Below are positions 4,852 to 5,005 of a DNA stretch of 5,005 bases, piece by piece (the first letter of the stretch is position 1; each line of letters begins with the position of its first letter). The notes below the pieces were generated by a model. That model did no database searches, was not told the DNA's origin, and was given only the letters and a program-made list of their open reading frames with translations. Source of the DNA: Candidatus Aenigmatarchaeota archaeon (GTDB lineage: Archaea > EX4484-52 > B79-G9). Position numbers and translations under genes: made by a program. Location: positions 1 to 5,005 of the forward strand of contig JAGLMX010000061.1 in the NCBI GenBank assembly GCA_023139785.1. The letters are read 5' to 3'.

Positions 4852-5005
4852 TCTAAGTGGAGTCTTTCTAATTCGTGCAGTAACTCTCTCCCGGCGGGAT
4901 ATATAAAATATGGCTCGCTGACCTTACCGCCCTCTGACATAACTTCCATCCTCAATAAACTAAAAGCGTCATCTAAATTCGCCACACCCGTAAAATCTTT
5001 TTCCC
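4848..5005 (-). CDS. C-terminal fragment of an unrecognised protein (5' end outside window)
   Basis: On the minus strand a frame enters from the right edge (first full codon at 5003) and stays open for 51 codons to TGA at 4850-4848. The sequence looks like real protein: NLDDAFSLLRMEVMSEGG, then a PYFIYPAGRE stretch, and an amphipathic end (LLHELERLHLE). The other two frames of this strand stop early. No domain can be named from so short a tail. The following ORF begins with a GTG overlapping this stop, which suggests a two-gene operon. An internal minus-strand TTTATATA (4907-4900) lies within the coding sequence, 49 bases before that GTG, and could be a chance match to a promoter because it encodes Tyr-Phe-Ile-Tyr. 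Confidence 0.6.
   Translation of the reverse strand, partial: EKDFTGVANLDDAFSLLRMEVMSEGGKVSEPYFIYPAGRELLHELERLHLE

Noticed and set aside
1..5005. CRISPR array, tRNA, rRNA or insertion sequence
   Set aside because: I saw no regularly spaced repeats beyond the pair at 1635-1661, no cloverleaf or rRNA-like sequence, and no transposase or terminal inverted repeats.

Overview
The window looks archaeal. Several genes are preceded by archaeal-type TATA boxes (TTTATATA or close variants) about 25 bases upstream of the expected transcript start. Some genes appear leaderless. Others carry Shine-Dalgarno sequences matching the archaeal 16S tail (GAGGTG, AGGTGAT). The longest recognisable protein is a tandem-duplicated Lrp/AsnC regulator. 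Small genes, tight spacing and small multi-membrane proteins of no named family would suit a DPANN-type or other little-studied archaeon. The encoded aspartate-semialdehyde dehydrogenase implies at least some amino-acid biosynthesis. The lineage cannot be fixed from this window.

Layout from left to right: (1) the C-terminal third of aspartate-semialdehyde dehydrogenase (asd) on the + strand, cut by the window edge. (2) Two minus-strand genes for homologous five-helix membrane proteins (377-853 and 983-1489), each with its own promoter. They are separated by 129 bases that hold a perfect 12-bp hairpin. (3) A gene-poor stretch (about 1595-2070) with 16-base-period direct repeats upstream of the membrane-protein promoter, a long inverted repeat that could be a structured RNA, and an intrinsic-type terminator. 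(4) A minus-strand gene for a 317-residue soluble, acidic, probably all-helical protein of unknown family. It is divergently transcribed from (5) the Lrp-like regulator (3140-4111, +). Their 115-base shared promoter region is rich in short palindromes. (6) A minus-strand pair at the right edge: the C-terminus of an unknown gene (running off the window) and an unknown gene whose reading frame appears to be broken by one base near 4774-4796.

How the genes may work together: the divergent arrangement suggests the Lrp-like protein controls the 317-residue protein and itself. The two membrane proteins probably arose by tandem duplication and may act together. Nothing links asd functionally to its neighbours, since it is convergent with them. 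I did not find a CRISPR array, tRNA, rRNA, transposase or a recognised defence system. The least explained items are the orphan 317-residue protein, the paralogous membrane pair with its hairpin, the 1909-1975 folded element and the frame-broken gene at the right edge.
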